NCBI GenBank assembly: GCA_900767825.1
Contig: CAAGAN010000029.1
Location: 85,100 to 149,099, forward strand
Source of the DNA: Bacilli bacterium
GTDB taxonomy: Bacteria > Bacillota_I > Bacilli_A > RFN20 > CAG-826
Length of the DNA stretch: 64,000 nt
Direction of reading: 5' to 3'
Part shown: one piece after another, positions 9,035 through 17,877 of the stretch
Layout of the letters: every line of letters starts with the position of its first letter
Position numbering within the stretch: position 1 is the first letter of the stretch
Notes under the pieces: model-generated
What the model saw: the letters and a program-made list of their open reading frames with translations, nothing else
Databases searched by the model: none
Told to the model about the DNA's origin: nothing
Translations under genes and position numbers: made by a program

Positions 9035-9601
9035 ATGGAAAACGAAACCAAAAAAAGCAAAAAAGAAGTATTGCGTAACCCTATAGTCAAAAGTATTTGC
9101 CTAGTAGGTGTATTTACCGCGCTTATGTGCGTTTTATCGCCTTTATCAATACCTTTAGATCCCGTTTCTATTACTTTGGCAACCTTGGTTATCTATATAA
9201 TCGGGGCTACTTTTGATTATAAAATTGCAGTTCTTCCGGTTGTTTTGTATTTGTTATTAGGAATGGCAGGGCTTCCTGTATTCTCTAAATTCCAAGGCGG
9301 TATACAAGTCTTATTTGGCCCAACTGGCGGATATTTATTTGGCTATATCCCATGCGTATTTCTAATTTCTTTATTAATATCTAAATTCCCAAATAAGAAA
9401 TGGCTTTATCCAATCGCCATGATAATTGGAACTGTTGTTTTATATGCCTTTGGAACATTGTGGTTTGTCTTATATCTTAAATATGATATCTACAAAGCTT
9501 TACTAGTATGTGTCGTCCCTTTCTTACCTGGTGATACATTCAAGATTGCTGCCGCTTGTTTAATAGGTATCCGTTTGTCACCTTTAGCAAAGAATAACTA
9601 G
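9035..9601 (+). CDS. bioY: Biotin transporter BioY (ECF S component)
   Basis: 188 residues from the ATG at 9035; an in-frame ATG at 8984 would add 17 residues. I prefer the later start because the extra residues are unlike a BioY N-terminus; neither start has a clear Shine-Dalgarno. The protein has about six membrane segments and the BioY signature: ALMCVLSPLSIPLDPVSITLA near the N-terminus (within 20 residues: SPLSIPLDPVSITL), LGMAGLPVFSKFQGG and FGPTGGYLFGYI in the middle, and PFLPGDTFK-AAAC near the end. BioY binds biotin and works with the ECF energising module (EcfA/A'/T), which is not in this window. It sits directly upstream of a biotin-dependent decarboxylase cluster and biotin ligase, which explains the need for uptake. 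Confidence 0.92.
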   Translation: MENETKKSKKEVLRNPIVKSICLVGVFTALMCVLSPLSIPLDPVSITLATLVIYIIGATFDYKIAVLPVVLYLLLGMAGLPVFSKFQGGIQVLFGPTGGYLFGYIPCVFLISLLISKFPNKKWLYPIAMIIGTVVLYAFGTLWFVLYLKYDIYKALLVCVVPFLPGDTFKIAAACLIGIRLSPLAKNN

Positions 9602-9671
9602 GCTTATATCTATATTTGGCCTCTTGAAATAGACAATTTCTTTCCCCATGTTTATTAATTTATCGGTAAAT

Positions 9672-9720
9672 CGATTATTTTTATAATCGGTAGTTTTTTA
9701 CCTGAAAAATGTAGTACAAT
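9672..9720 (+). promoter_or_regulatory. Inverted repeat and -10 box upstream of oadA
   Basis: A perfect 7-bp inverted repeat with a 4-nt loop, CGATTAT (9672-9678) and ATAATCG (9683-9689), is followed by TAGTTTTTTACC, so it can serve as the bioY terminator. A good -10 box TACAAT (9715-9720) lies 25 bp further on, with only a weak -35. The repeat could therefore be a terminator, an operator, or both. Confidence 0.45.
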
Positions 9721-9769
9721 GTTGCTGATTTTGAAAAAATTTTTATCAACTTATAAAAGGAGAGAAAAT

Positions 9770-11137
9770 ATGGGTGTAAAAATCGTCGATACAGCACTTA
9801 GGGACGGCTCTCAATCACTTCTCGCGACTAGACTTACGACCGAGGAGATTCTTTCTGTTGCGCCGCTTCTTGATAAGGCTGGTTACTATGCTCTAGAAGT
9901 ATGGGGCGGAGCTACCTTTGATTCCTGCTTACGCTTCTTGGACGAAGATCCTTGGGAAAGATTAAGGGCAATAAGGAAAGCGTGTCCAAATACCAAACTT
10001 CAGATGCTATTTAGAGGCCAAAACATTTTAGGCTATCACCATTATGCCGATGATGTTGTTGAAAAATTCGTGCAAAAGTCGATTGAAAACGGAATAGACA
10101 TTATCCGTGTATTCGATGCCTTAAACGATGTAAGGAACCTCAAATCAGCAGTTGATGCCTGCAAGAAATATAATGGGCATTGCCAAATCGCCTTGTCTTA
10201 TACAACGAGCCCAGTACATACAGTTTCTTATTATGTTGAACTTGCAAAAGAAGTCGAAAAGATGGGTGCCGATAGCCTTTGCATCAAGGATATGGCCGGT
10301 GTTCTTTTACCAGAAGATGCTTACACGTTGATTAAGCAATTAAAGAAAGATACCAATCTTCCTATCGAACTCCATAGCCACTGCACTGGCGGAGTTTGCC
10401 AATTGACCTATAGAAGAGCAATAGAAGCAGGTGTTGATATTATCGATACGGCTTTATCTCCTCTTTCTGGTGGCACCTCCCAACCATGCACCGAAGCTTT
10501 CAATTATGTCTTAAAGGGTACTAAATACGATCCCAAACTAGACCAAGAAAAGCTTGATGAAGCTGCCGCAATTCTTTCTCCAATTAGAGATAAATATTTA
10601 AAGAATGGAATACTTAAGCCAAAAGCACTTTGCTGCAACCCAAGTATTCTTAAATACCAAGTCCCTGGCGGAATGCTTTCTAATTTGATGAACCAACTTG
10701 AAAAGCAAGGTGCCATGGATAAATATGACCAAGTCTTGAAGGAAGTTCCTAATGTCAGAAAAGATTTAGGCTACCCACCTCTAGTTACCCCATTATCACA
10801 AATGGTTGGTACTCAAGCTGTCATGAATGTCATTACTGGCGAACGTTACAAGATGGTTCCAAAAGAAATCAAGGATTACCTACATGGCCTTTACGGAAAA
10901 GCACCAGCCCCAGTAAACGAGGAAGTAAAGAAGAAGATTATCGGAGATGATGAAGTCATTACCTATCGTCCAGCTGATAAACTTGAACCTGAATTCGAAA
11001 AATTAAAGAAACAATACAAGAAGATTGCCAAAACCGACGAAGATGTCTTGTCTATTGCCTTATTCGACCAAGTTGCAATCTCCTTCCTAAAACGTAAATA
11101 CGGATTAGAAGCGGAGGAATTTTCGATTAAGTTATGA
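9770..11137 (+). CDS. oadA: Oxaloacetate decarboxylase alpha subunit (carboxyltransferase)
   Basis: 455 residues from the ATG at 9770, which has a strong RBS (AAAGGAGAG); an upstream in-frame ATG at 9719 lies in the promoter and is rejected. The HMGL-like TIM barrel shows DTALRDGSQS (residues 7-16), FDALND, SLCIKDMAG (about 169-177) and HSHCTGG (202-208), the metal site of the carboxyltransferase. The PYC/OADA conserved domain follows (QVPGGMLSNL, GYPPLVTPLSQMVGTQA). The C-terminal biotinyl domain found in many OadA proteins is missing and is encoded separately at 11475. The subunit moves the carboxyl group of oxaloacetate to carrier biotin, releasing pyruvate. It overlaps the gamma-subunit gene by 4 bp. 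A pyruvate carboxylase B role is possible but unlikely next to OadG and OadB. Confidence 0.92.
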   Translation: MGVKIVDTALRDGSQSLLATRLTTEEILSVAPLLDKAGYYALEVWGGATFDSCLRFLDEDPWERLRAIRKACPNTKLQMLFRGQNILGYHHYADDVVEKFVQKSIENGIDIIRVFDALNDVRNLKSAVDACKKYNGHCQIALSYTTSPVHTVSYYVELAKEVEKMGADSLCIKDMAGVLLPEDAYTLIKQLKKDTNLPIELHSHCTGGVCQLTYRRAIEAGVDIIDTALSPLSGGTSQPCTEAFNYVLKGTKYDPKLDQEKLDEAAAILSPIRDKYLKNGILKPKALCCNPSILKYQVPGGMLSNLMNQLEKQGAMDKYDQVLKEVPNVRKDLGYPPLVTPLSQMVGTQAVMNVITGERYKMVPKEIKDYLHGLYGKAPAPVNEEVKKKIIGDDEVITYRPADKLEPEFEKLKKQYKKIAKTDEDVLSIALFDQVAISFLKRKYGLEAEEFSIKL

Positions 11138-11478
11138 ATCTAATTAATTTGATTGCTTTAGCCTCTTCTTCTAGTGGTGAAACACCAGCTAAACAACCTT
11201 TATGGGCAATAGATAACTTTGGAGACGCAGCTTTGCTTTGCCTCCTTTGCATAGTGGTTGTTTTTGTTGTTTTAGCAGTCATTACCTTGGTTTTAACGGG
11301 TATAAATCATATCCGCGCTCTCGATGTTAAAGAAATCGTAACCATGGAAGATGGCACAGAGGTTGATGATGATATGATGGCTGCAATTTTAGTAGCATCT
11401 ATCGATTTTAGAAAAGAAAACAAAGAAGACTTTAAAGTCATTAGTTGCAAATGCATTGATCAGGAGAAGAAAAAATGA
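11134..11478 (+). CDS. Oxaloacetate decarboxylase gamma-like subunit
   Basis: 114 residues. There is one strong membrane helix (about 30-56, ALLCLLCIVVVFVVLAV), a short periplasmic N-terminus and a cytoplasmic tail ending with IDFRKENKEDFKVISCKC. This fits the OadG/MmdD-type small membrane-anchor subunit of Na+-translocating decarboxylases, which holds the carboxyltransferase to the beta subunit. The family is very divergent, so the call rests largely on topology and on position: ATGA overlaps with oadA upstream and with the biotin-carrier gene downstream. Confidence 0.78.
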   Translation: MNLINLIALASSSSGETPAKQPLWAIDNFGDAALLCLLCIVVVFVVLAVITLVLTGINHIRALDVKEIVTMEDGTEVDDDMMAAILVASIDFRKENKEDFKVISCKCIDQEKKK

Positions 11479-11855
11479 GAATCTACAAAGTCAAAGTCAA
11501 TGGAAAGACATATGAAGTAAAAATCCTAGGTATCAGCGAGACTGAACCTATGAAAATCGAGAAGGCAAAAGCCCCAGTAGCTGCAGCTCCAGCTGCCCCA
11601 AAAGCTAGTGAAGCTCCTAAAGCAGCTACCCCAGTTGGAGAAGGAACGCCTGTTAATTCCCCAATGCAAGGGACCATATTAGAAATAAAAGTCAAAGTTG
11701 GAGATAGTGTTAAATCCGGTGACAACCTTGTAATCCTAGAAGCCATGAAACTTGAAAACGAAATTAAGGCTCCTAAAGATGGAGTTGTTAAAGAAATCCG
11801 TGTTAGCAAAGGACAATCCGTCAATGCTAACGATGCATTAATAGTATTGGGTTAA
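11475..11855 (+). CDS. Biotin carboxyl carrier subunit of the decarboxylase
   Basis: 126 residues. A short N-terminal beta segment (MRIYKVKVNGKTYEVKI) is joined by an Ala/Pro-rich linker (about 32-58) to a C-terminal biotinyl domain (about 58-126). The biotinylation motif is EAMKLEN with Lys92 as the acceptor, and the SPMQGTILEIKVKVGDSVKS (20 residues) region is typical of the fold. The carrier takes CO2 from the OadA active site to OadB. It is a separate polypeptide here, as in glutaconyl-CoA and methylmalonyl-CoA decarboxylases, rather than fused to OadA. The start overlaps oadG by 4 bp, and oadB starts 3 bp after the stop. Confidence 0.92.
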   Translation: MRIYKVKVNGKTYEVKILGISETEPMKIEKAKAPVAAAPAAPKASEAPKAATPVGEGTPVNSPMQGTILEIKVKVGDSVKSGDNLVILEAMKLENEIKAPKDGVVKEIRVSKGQSVNANDALIVLG

Positions 11856-11858
11856 TTT

Positions 11859-13097
11859 ATGTTGCTTTCTACTTATAATGATTTAGGAGGGTTCTTCAAA
11901 GGATTCTGGGATTCGACCGGTGTCGCTCAATTCTTTGTTGATGGTGGTTGGAAGAATCTAATCATGATTCTAATCGCCGTATTGCTCCTTTACCTTGCCA
12001 TATTCCGCAAGGCCGAACCTTATTTGTTAATTCCTATGGGTGTAGGTATGCTTCTAGCTAACTTGCCTCTATCTGGAGTTATGGATCCAATTTATGGAGA
12101 AGAAACGGTAGAACATTACAAGGGGTTGCTTGGCTTAATCTATCCAAACGGGGAAACCATACGACCTATTGAAGGTTATGAAGGTCTATTAGGCACACTT
12201 TACCTAGGTATTAAATATGAAATATATCCATGCTTAATATTCTTAGGAATCGGCGCGACAACTGACTTCGGACCTCTTATCTCTAATCCAAAGACCATGA
12301 TTCTAGGCGCTGCTGCCCAGATTGGTATATTTGCTACATTCCTTCTTGGATACGCTTGCGGATTTACTCCAGCCCAATGTGGCTCGATTGGCATTATCGG
12401 CGGTGCCGATGGACCTACAGCCATCTTAACTACAAAGCGTTTATCGCCTGAATTATTATCTTCTATTGCAATTGCTGCATATTCGTATATGGCCCTAGTT
12501 CCATTTATCCAGCCTCCTGTAATACGTCTATTGACTACTAAAAAGGAAAGACAAATCCATATGGAAATGCCAAAACCTGTATCAAAGACAAAGAAGATAT
12601 TGTTCCCAATCATCGTTACTATCTTAGTTACTTTGATTGTTCCTAGCTGCGCCCCGCTTATTGGTTGCTTGATGTTTGGTAACTTAATTAAGGAAAGCGG
12701 CGTTGTTCCAAAGCTAGTCGAAAATGCTTCAAATGCTCTTCTATATATAGTCACTATCCTTCTTGGTTTAAGCGTCGGTGCAACTGCAAATGCTGCTACA
12801 TTCTTAAATCCAAAGACCTTATTGATATTCGCCCTTGGAATTTGTGCCTTCATATTGGCTACGGCCGGTGGTGTATTAATTGGTAAATTGATGTGCTGGA
12901 TAACAAAAGGCAAGATCAATCCGATGATTGGTGCTGCTGGTGTATCTGCTGTTCCAATGGCAGCCCGTGTTGTCCAAAAAGAAGGTGTTAGGGAAGATCC
13001 TTCCAACTTCTTATTAATGCACGCAATGGGACCAAATGTTGCTGGTGTTATCGGATCTGCAGTTGCTGCTGGTCTATTGATAATGCTTTTAGGATAA
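11859..13097 (+). CDS. oadB: Na+-transporting decarboxylase beta subunit
   Basis: 412 residues, a multi-span membrane protein of the OadB/GcdB/MmdB family. The conserved segments are present: IGATTDFGPLISNP (132-145), GIIGGADGPTAI (178-189, with Asp184 in the Na+/carboxybiotin site) and a C-terminal half with GVSAVPMAARVVQKE and LMHAMGPNVAGVIGSA. The subunit decarboxylates carboxybiotin and uses the energy to export Na+, so the cell gains a sodium gradient from oxaloacetate breakdown. The N-terminus has an extra hydrophilic loop (about 72-110) between the first helices, common in this family. BirA follows after 4 bp. Confidence 0.93.
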   Translation: MLLSTYNDLGGFFKGFWDSTGVAQFFVDGGWKNLIMILIAVLLLYLAIFRKAEPYLLIPMGVGMLLANLPLSGVMDPIYGEETVEHYKGLLGLIYPNGETIRPIEGYEGLLGTLYLGIKYEIYPCLIFLGIGATTDFGPLISNPKTMILGAAAQIGIFATFLLGYACGFTPAQCGSIGIIGGADGPTAILTTKRLSPELLSSIAIAAYSYMALVPFIQPPVIRLLTTKKERQIHMEMPKPVSKTKKILFPIIVTILVTLIVPSCAPLIGCLMFGNLIKESGVVPKLVENASNALLYIVTILLGLSVGATANAATFLNPKTLLIFALGICAFILATAGGVLIGKLMCWITKGKINPMIGAAGVSAVPMAARVVQKEGVREDPSNFLLMHAMGPNVAGVIGSAVAAGLLIMLLG

Positions 13098-13101
13098 GAA
13101 A

Positions 13102-13833
13102 ATGAAGCACACCATCATCGAATTCAAGTCGCTAGATTCAACTTCTACCTATATCAAGAATAATTACGCTTCTCTTGATGATGGTAGCGTTGTTACTTCT
13201 ATTACCCAGACTAGTGGTAGGGGACGTCTAGGACGCCATTGGATTGATGATGGGAAATCTCTTCTATTCTCGTTCTTGCTAAAAGGAAAAAAGTATTCCT
13301 CATTGCTAGATTCCATCTCCTTGCTTTCTGGAGCAGCGATGGAATTAACCTTATTGGATTTAGGATTACCTCCATTAATAAAATGGCCTAATGATATCTA
13401 TATAAATGATAAGAAAGTATGTGGGATATTAGCTGAAGGTATATCTTCTTCTTCTCTAGAATGCATAGTTGTCGGGATTGGGTTAAATCTTAATAATTCA
13501 TCTTTTGAAGAAGGATTAAATGCCACTTCAATTTATCTAGAAACCAAGAAAGAATTTGATAAGAAAGCAATATTGTTCTCATTCTTGTCTAATCTTGATA
13601 AATTATTAGAAAGCGAAGAAAAAAATCCATATTCATTTAGCAAGATTATTGCTGCCCATGATTATTTAAAGGATAAGGATATTTATTTGAATTATTATGG
13701 GGAGAACAAATTCCTTCATTGCCTTGGAATTAACTCCACGGGTGCCTTGCTCGGCAAGGGTGAGGAAGGAAAATTAATTACGGTTACTTCTGGTGAGGCT
13801 AATGTAGTTACTAACCTTACCAGGGCAATATAA
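13102..13833 (+). CDS. birA: Biotin--protein ligase (monofunctional BirA)
   Basis: 243 residues. The catalytic domain shows the biotin/ATP loop SGRGRLGRHW (38-47), KWPNDIYINDKKVCGIL (94-110) and VVGIGLNLN. There is no N-terminal winged helix, so this is a group I ligase: it biotinylates the carrier encoded at 11475 but should not act as a DNA-binding repressor. The C-terminal beta domain is present (TGALLGKGEEGKLITVTSGE, 20 residues). It is co-transcribed with the Na+-pump genes (4-bp gap after oadB), which links ligase supply to its main substrate. Confidence 0.92.
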   Translation: MKHTIIEFKSLDSTSTYIKNNYASLDDGSVVTSITQTSGRGRLGRHWIDDGKSLLFSFLLKGKKYSSLLDSISLLSGAAMELTLLDLGLPPLIKWPNDIYINDKKVCGILAEGISSSSLECIVVGIGLNLNNSSFEEGLNATSIYLETKKEFDKKAILFSFLSNLDKLLESEEKNPYSFSKIIAAHDYLKDKDIYLNYYGENKFLHCLGINSTGALLGKGEEGKLITVTSGEANVVTNLTRAI

Positions 13834-13868
13834 ATCAAAAGAAAGGACTTGTTTAACAAGAAAAAACC

Positions 13869-15479
13869 ATGAAAAACCTTGATTTAGAAACCTATGGCAT
13901 TAAAGGAGCCAGTGAGATCATTTATAATCCATCTTACGAATTCCTTTTCGAAGAAGAAACAAAGCCAACTCTTATCGGTTATGAAAAGGGTCAAGTTAGC
14001 GAACTAGGTGCCGTTAACGTTATGACTGGTGTTTTCACCGGACGTTCCCCAAAGGACAAATATATAGTCGTCGATGATAATTCTAAGGACACCGTATGGT
14101 GGAATTCCAAAGAATATCCAAATGATAACCATCCAATGAGCGAAGAAACTTGGAAGGCTGTCAAGGAACTTGCCATTAAAGAATTATCCAACAAGCGTTT
14201 GTTTGTCGTCGATGCATTCTGTGGCGCTAATAAAGATACCCGTATGGCAGTCCGCTTCATTGTTGAAGTTGCCTGGCAAGCTCACTTTATCCGCAACATG
14301 TTCATCCGTCCAACCGAAGAAGAATTAAAGAACTTCAAACCAGACTTTGTTGTCTATAATGCTTCTAAAGCCAAAGTTAGCAACTATGAAGAACTAGGAT
14401 TACGTTCTGATACCTGCGTTGCCTTTAATATCACTAGCCGTGAACAAGTCATATTAAATACTTGGTATGGTGGAGAAATGAAGAAAGGTATGTTCTCCAT
14501 GATGAACTACTACCTTCCATTAAAGGGCATTGCTTCAATGCACTGTTCCGCCAATACCGATAAGAATGGCGAGAATACCGCTATATTCTTTGGACTTTCC
14601 GGAACTGGTAAAACTACCCTTTCCACCGATCCAAAGCGTCTATTAATTGGTGATGATGAACATGGATGGGATGATAATGGCGTCTTCAATTTCGAAGGTG
14701 GCTGCTATGCTAAAGTCATTAACCTTGATAAGGAAAGCGAACCAGATATCTATAACGCCATTACTAGGGATGCTTTATTAGAAAACGTTACACTTGATGA
14801 AAACGGAAAGATTGATTTTGCCGATAAGAGCGTCACTGAAAATACCCGTGTTTCTTATCCAATCTATCACATCAAGAACATCGTTAAGCCAATTTCCCAT
14901 GGCCCAGCTGCTAAGAATGTAATATTCCTTTCTGCTGATGCTTTTGGTGTATTGCCTCCAGTTTCTATCCTTACCCCTGAACAAACCCAATATTATTTCC
15001 TCTCTGGTTTCACTGCCAAGTTAGCAGGTACTGAAAGAGGAATTACTGAGCCAACCCCAACCTTCTCTGCTTGCTTTGGACAAGCCTTCCTTGAATTACA
15101 TCCAACTAAATATGCCCAAGAACTAGTCAAGAAGATGAAGATGAGTGGTGCTAAAGCTTACTTAGTCAATACTGGCTGGAATGGAACTGGTAAGCGTATT
15201 TCCATTAAGGATACCCGTGGAATTATCGATGCTATCCTTTCTGGAGCTATCTTAACTGCCCCAACCAAGAAGATTCCTTACTTTGATTTTGAAGTACCAA
15301 CTGCCCTTCCAGGAGTTGATCCAGCAATATTAGATCCTCGCGATACTTATGCTGATCCAACCGTTTGGGAAAATAAGGCCTTAGATCTTGCTTCTAGATT
15401 CCAAAAGAATTTCGTCAAATATGAATCTAATGAAGCTGGTAAAGCTCTTGTTGCTGCTGGTCCAAAAACCACTAAGTAA
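13869..15479 (+). CDS. pckA: Phosphoenolpyruvate carboxykinase (ATP)
   Basis: 536 residues, the normal length. Visible motifs are the kinase-1a loop GLSGTGKTTLS (242-252), the metal-binding GDDEHGWDDNGVFNFEGG (261-278), FTGRSPKDKY (56-65) and the C-terminal EPTPTFSACFGQAFLELHP. The enzyme interconverts oxaloacetate + ATP with PEP + CO2 + ADP. Next to an oxaloacetate decarboxylase, and in a fermentative gut organism, the likely direction is PEP to oxaloacetate, gaining ATP, after which the Na+ pump turns oxaloacetate into pyruvate. It starts 35 bp after birA, probably in the same transcript, and a strong terminator follows. Confidence 0.96.
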   Translation: MKNLDLETYGIKGASEIIYNPSYEFLFEEETKPTLIGYEKGQVSELGAVNVMTGVFTGRSPKDKYIVVDDNSKDTVWWNSKEYPNDNHPMSEETWKAVKELAIKELSNKRLFVVDAFCGANKDTRMAVRFIVEVAWQAHFIRNMFIRPTEEELKNFKPDFVVYNASKAKVSNYEELGLRSDTCVAFNITSREQVILNTWYGGEMKKGMFSMMNYYLPLKGIASMHCSANTDKNGENTAIFFGLSGTGKTTLSTDPKRLLIGDDEHGWDDNGVFNFEGGCYAKVINLDKESEPDIYNAITRDALLENVTLDENGKIDFADKSVTENTRVSYPIYHIKNIVKPISHGPAAKNVIFLSADAFGVLPPVSILTPEQTQYYFLSGFTAKLAGTERGITEPTPTFSACFGQAFLELHPTKYAQELVKKMKMSGAKAYLVNTGWNGTGKRISIKDTRGIIDAILSGAILTAPTKKIPYFDFEVPTALPGVDPAILDPRDTYADPTVWENKALDLASRFQKNFVKYESNEAGKALVAAGPKTTK

Positions 15480-15494
15480 TTAATTTAAATTCTT

Positions 15495-15540
15495 AAGCCT
15501 AGAACGTGTCTAACCTAGATGCATCTAGGCTTTTTCTTTT
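15495..15540 (+). terminator. Rho-independent terminator after pckA
   Basis: AAGCCTAGA (15495-15503) pairs with TCTAGGCTT (15524-15532), followed by TTTTCTTTT. Inside the loop is a second perfect palindrome, CCTAGATGCATCTAGG (15514-15529), which can form an alternative hairpin with the same T-tract. Confidence 0.85.
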
Positions 15541-15646
15541 TCTTAAAAAGACAAATCCGTTAAGGACGTGTATTGATTTAGTTAATGCCTAGATTACTTA
15601 TTCATCGCTTTGAAAATCAATCAACATAGTAATAATTCAACTTCTT

Positions 15647-15664
15647 TTTATGATTAATCATAAA
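15647..15664. promoter_or_regulatory. 18-bp perfect palindrome upstream of the GH78-like gene
   Basis: TTTATGATTAATCATAAA is a perfect 18-bp palindrome about 75 bp upstream of the start at 15737. No T-run follows on either side, so it looks like an operator rather than a terminator. A plausible -10 (TACTAT, near 15711) lies downstream. Confidence 0.45.
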
Positions 15665-15736
15665 GGATTTTGCTTGATTTATTTGATTTGAAAAACGGTT
15701 TAAATTGATTTTTACTATTTCCGAGTAGGAATAATT

Positions 15737-17644
15737 ATGGATGACATTGAAAAACTTGGATTATTAGAAAAAGCCGATTGGATTTGTGAGACTTCTTCTC
15801 CTACGGAAGATGAATATTATCTTTATAAAGCTAGTTTTGATTCAGTAGTAGAAGATGCCGAACTTCTTATAGCAGGAGATAGCGATGCCATTATCTATTT
15901 AAATGACGAATTAGTTTATTTTGGGATATCTCCATCTTATCCAGAACATTTGATTGGAGACAAAAAGTCTATCAAATTAAATAAGGGCCATAACGATATA
16001 AGAATCGAGATGTATTATTTTGGTTCAAACGATTTCTCTTCCTATTGCAAAGGTGATTCAAAATTAAAGTTTGTAATTGCTTCTAATGATTCCAAGATCA
16101 TTTTAAAAAGCGATGAATCCATCTCATCTTGCAAACATCCAAACTATATTTCCCATTTAAAAAAGAGAATTACCCCTCAATTAGGCTATTCGTATTGCTT
16201 TGATGCAAATGGTAAAGAAAATGAATTCCATAAGTCTTATGTAGTTAAGTCTAATTCAGATATAGAGTTTAGGTTAAATAAGAAAATTGAGTTAAAGAAA
16301 AGGCTTCAAGGCTCTGTAACTAGATTAGGCAAGGGTCATTATTTGATAGATTTCAATAAAGAGGTAGTGGGTTATCTCGATTTGGATTTTGTTTCGAATA
16401 AAAAACAAAAGATATTGATTGCATATGCTGAACATAAGGAAAAAGAATCTATCGTCTATCAAATTGAAGGCAGGGATTTCTCTTTTGAATATATTGCTAA
16501 AGAAGGGGAAAACAAATTCCTAGGTCTTTTCAAGCGTTTAGGATTACGTTACCTAGAAGTATTCGCAGAAAATGATATTGAAATATCTTATTTTGGGATT
16601 AGGGAAGTCAAATACCCATTCATTAAGAAAGAATACAAAATAGACGACCCGTTAGTTAAAAAAATATACGACACATGCGTTTATACTTTGGAATGTTGTT
16701 ATCACGAACATTATGAAGATTGTCCATGGAGAGAGCAGTGCTTATATGCGATGGATTCATTAAACCAAGCAGTCGCAGGATTTGTTTGCTTTACCAATGT
16801 AGAACAACTTAAGTCATCGTTAATTCTAATTAGCCAAGATTATAGGGAAGATCATCTCCTTTCGATATGTTCTCCTAGCAAATCATATTTAACTATTCCT
16901 TCATTCTCCCTTTATTACTTTTTTGCAGTAGATCTTTATTATCAGCATACAAAAGATAAAAAAACATTAAAGAGAATCTATCCTAAACTAAAGGATTTGA
17001 TGAATACTTTCTTTAAACAATATGAGAACGGATTGATATATACATTTAACCATCCCGGAACATGGAATTTCTATGAATGGCAAGATGGTTTAGAAGGTGG
17101 CTTGATGCAAAAGCAATATAGGGTTGCTGATGTAATTATCAATGGATTGTTTGTAAAAGCTTTAAGGAGTTTTGAAAGAATAGAACACGCCTTAGGGATA
17201 AATAATGACTATTCTTCGATTTATCTAGAAAACAAGGAAGCTGCAAGGAAAGAGTTCCTTCAAGAAGGGTTTTTTAAGATGAGCAAAGATGATTCTAGAT
17301 GTTCTCAATATGGTAATGCTTTGGCTATATTGGTTGGTTATGCAACAAAAGAAGAAGCGATCAATTTAGCTAAAGAATTAACGAATCCAGATACTAAATT
17401 TATAAAATCAACCTTATCATCAAAACCTCTTTTATATGATGCCTTACTAGAAGTAAATAGTTCATATTCATCTTTTGTCTTAGGCGATATCAAAAGAGTA
17501 TATGGCAAAATGCTAGAAGAAGGCGCAACTACTTTCTATGAGACCGAACTAGGTTATAAAGACTTTAACAACGCCGGCAGTCTATGCCATGGCTGGGCTA
17601 GCCAACCTATATGTTATTTCAATAGACTTGGTTTATTAAAATAA
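15737..17644 (+). CDS. Alpha-L-rhamnosidase-like (GH78-type) glycosidase
   Basis: 635 residues with no signal peptide, so it is a cytoplasmic enzyme. The N-terminal part (about 1-290) is beta-rich, as in the accessory domains of GH78 proteins. Residues about 300-600 are a six-hairpin (alpha/alpha)6 toroid. The segment EDCPWREQCLYAMDS (327-341) corresponds to the GH78 motif with acidic residues and Arg near the active site, and GTWNFYEWQDGLEGG supplies a further Glu. The C-terminus has CHGWASQPICYF. GH78 enzymes remove terminal rhamnose, but this relative is short and divergent, so another sugar is possible. The gene stands alone between two terminator-like sites, just ahead of the polysaccharide locus. 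The SD (AGTAGGAA) lies in a small TTCC/GGAA hairpin. Confidence 0.72.
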   Translation: MDDIEKLGLLEKADWICETSSPTEDEYYLYKASFDSVVEDAELLIAGDSDAIIYLNDELVYFGISPSYPEHLIGDKKSIKLNKGHNDIRIEMYYFGSNDFSSYCKGDSKLKFVIASNDSKIILKSDESISSCKHPNYISHLKKRITPQLGYSYCFDANGKENEFHKSYVVKSNSDIEFRLNKKIELKKRLQGSVTRLGKGHYLIDFNKEVVGYLDLDFVSNKKQKILIAYAEHKEKESIVYQIEGRDFSFEYIAKEGENKFLGLFKRLGLRYLEVFAENDIEISYFGIREVKYPFIKKEYKIDDPLVKKIYDTCVYTLECCYHEHYEDCPWREQCLYAMDSLNQAVAGFVCFTNVEQLKSSLILISQDYREDHLLSICSPSKSYLTIPSFSLYYFFAVDLYYQHTKDKKTLKRIYPKLKDLMNTFFKQYENGLIYTFNHPGTWNFYEWQDGLEGGLMQKQYRVADVIINGLFVKALRSFERIEHALGINNDYSSIYLENKEAARKEFLQEGFFKMSKDDSRCSQYGNALAILVGYATKEEAINLAKELTNPDTKFIKSTLSSKPLLYDALLEVNSSYSSFVLGDIKRVYGKMLEEGATTFYETELGYKDFNNAGSLCHGWASQPICYFNRLGLLK

Positions 17645-17674
17645 GTTTTTCTTAAGTGTTAATGTTTTGATTTT

Positions 17675-17697
17675 CCCTGATTTTAGGGTGCTTTTAG
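17675..17697 (+). terminator. Weak terminator-like hairpin after the GH78-like gene
   Basis: CCCT (17675-17678) and AGGG (17685-17688) form a 4-bp stem with a 6-nt loop, followed by TGCTTTTAGG. It is short, so this is a tentative call. Confidence 0.35.
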
Positions 17698-17828
17698 GCG
17701 ATTTAAATTAATTTTTAAACGCTACTTTTTAACAGGTTATATAAATATAAACGTCAAACAAATTCCTTTATTTTTGGTATTTATTTAAACGGGTTAAAAA
17801 AATACTTTAAATTATCTTTGGAAGCCCT

Positions 17829-17834
17829 TACAAT
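17829..17834 (+). promoter_or_regulatory. -10 box of the sugar-utilisation operon
   Basis: TACAAT lies 44 bp before the start of the substrate-binding protein gene. No good -35 is visible at the right distance, which suggests the promoter needs an activator. The surrounding 233-bp gap is AT-rich and holds no gene. Confidence 0.35.
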
Positions 17835-17877
17835 AGAAATATAGGGAAACAATATTTGCTCATTTAAGGAGAGAAAT

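Noticed and set aside
12200..13006. Long open frame of 268 codons on the minus strand
   Set aside because: It lies wholly opposite oadB, whose product has clear family motifs; the antisense product has no recognisable domain or RBS.
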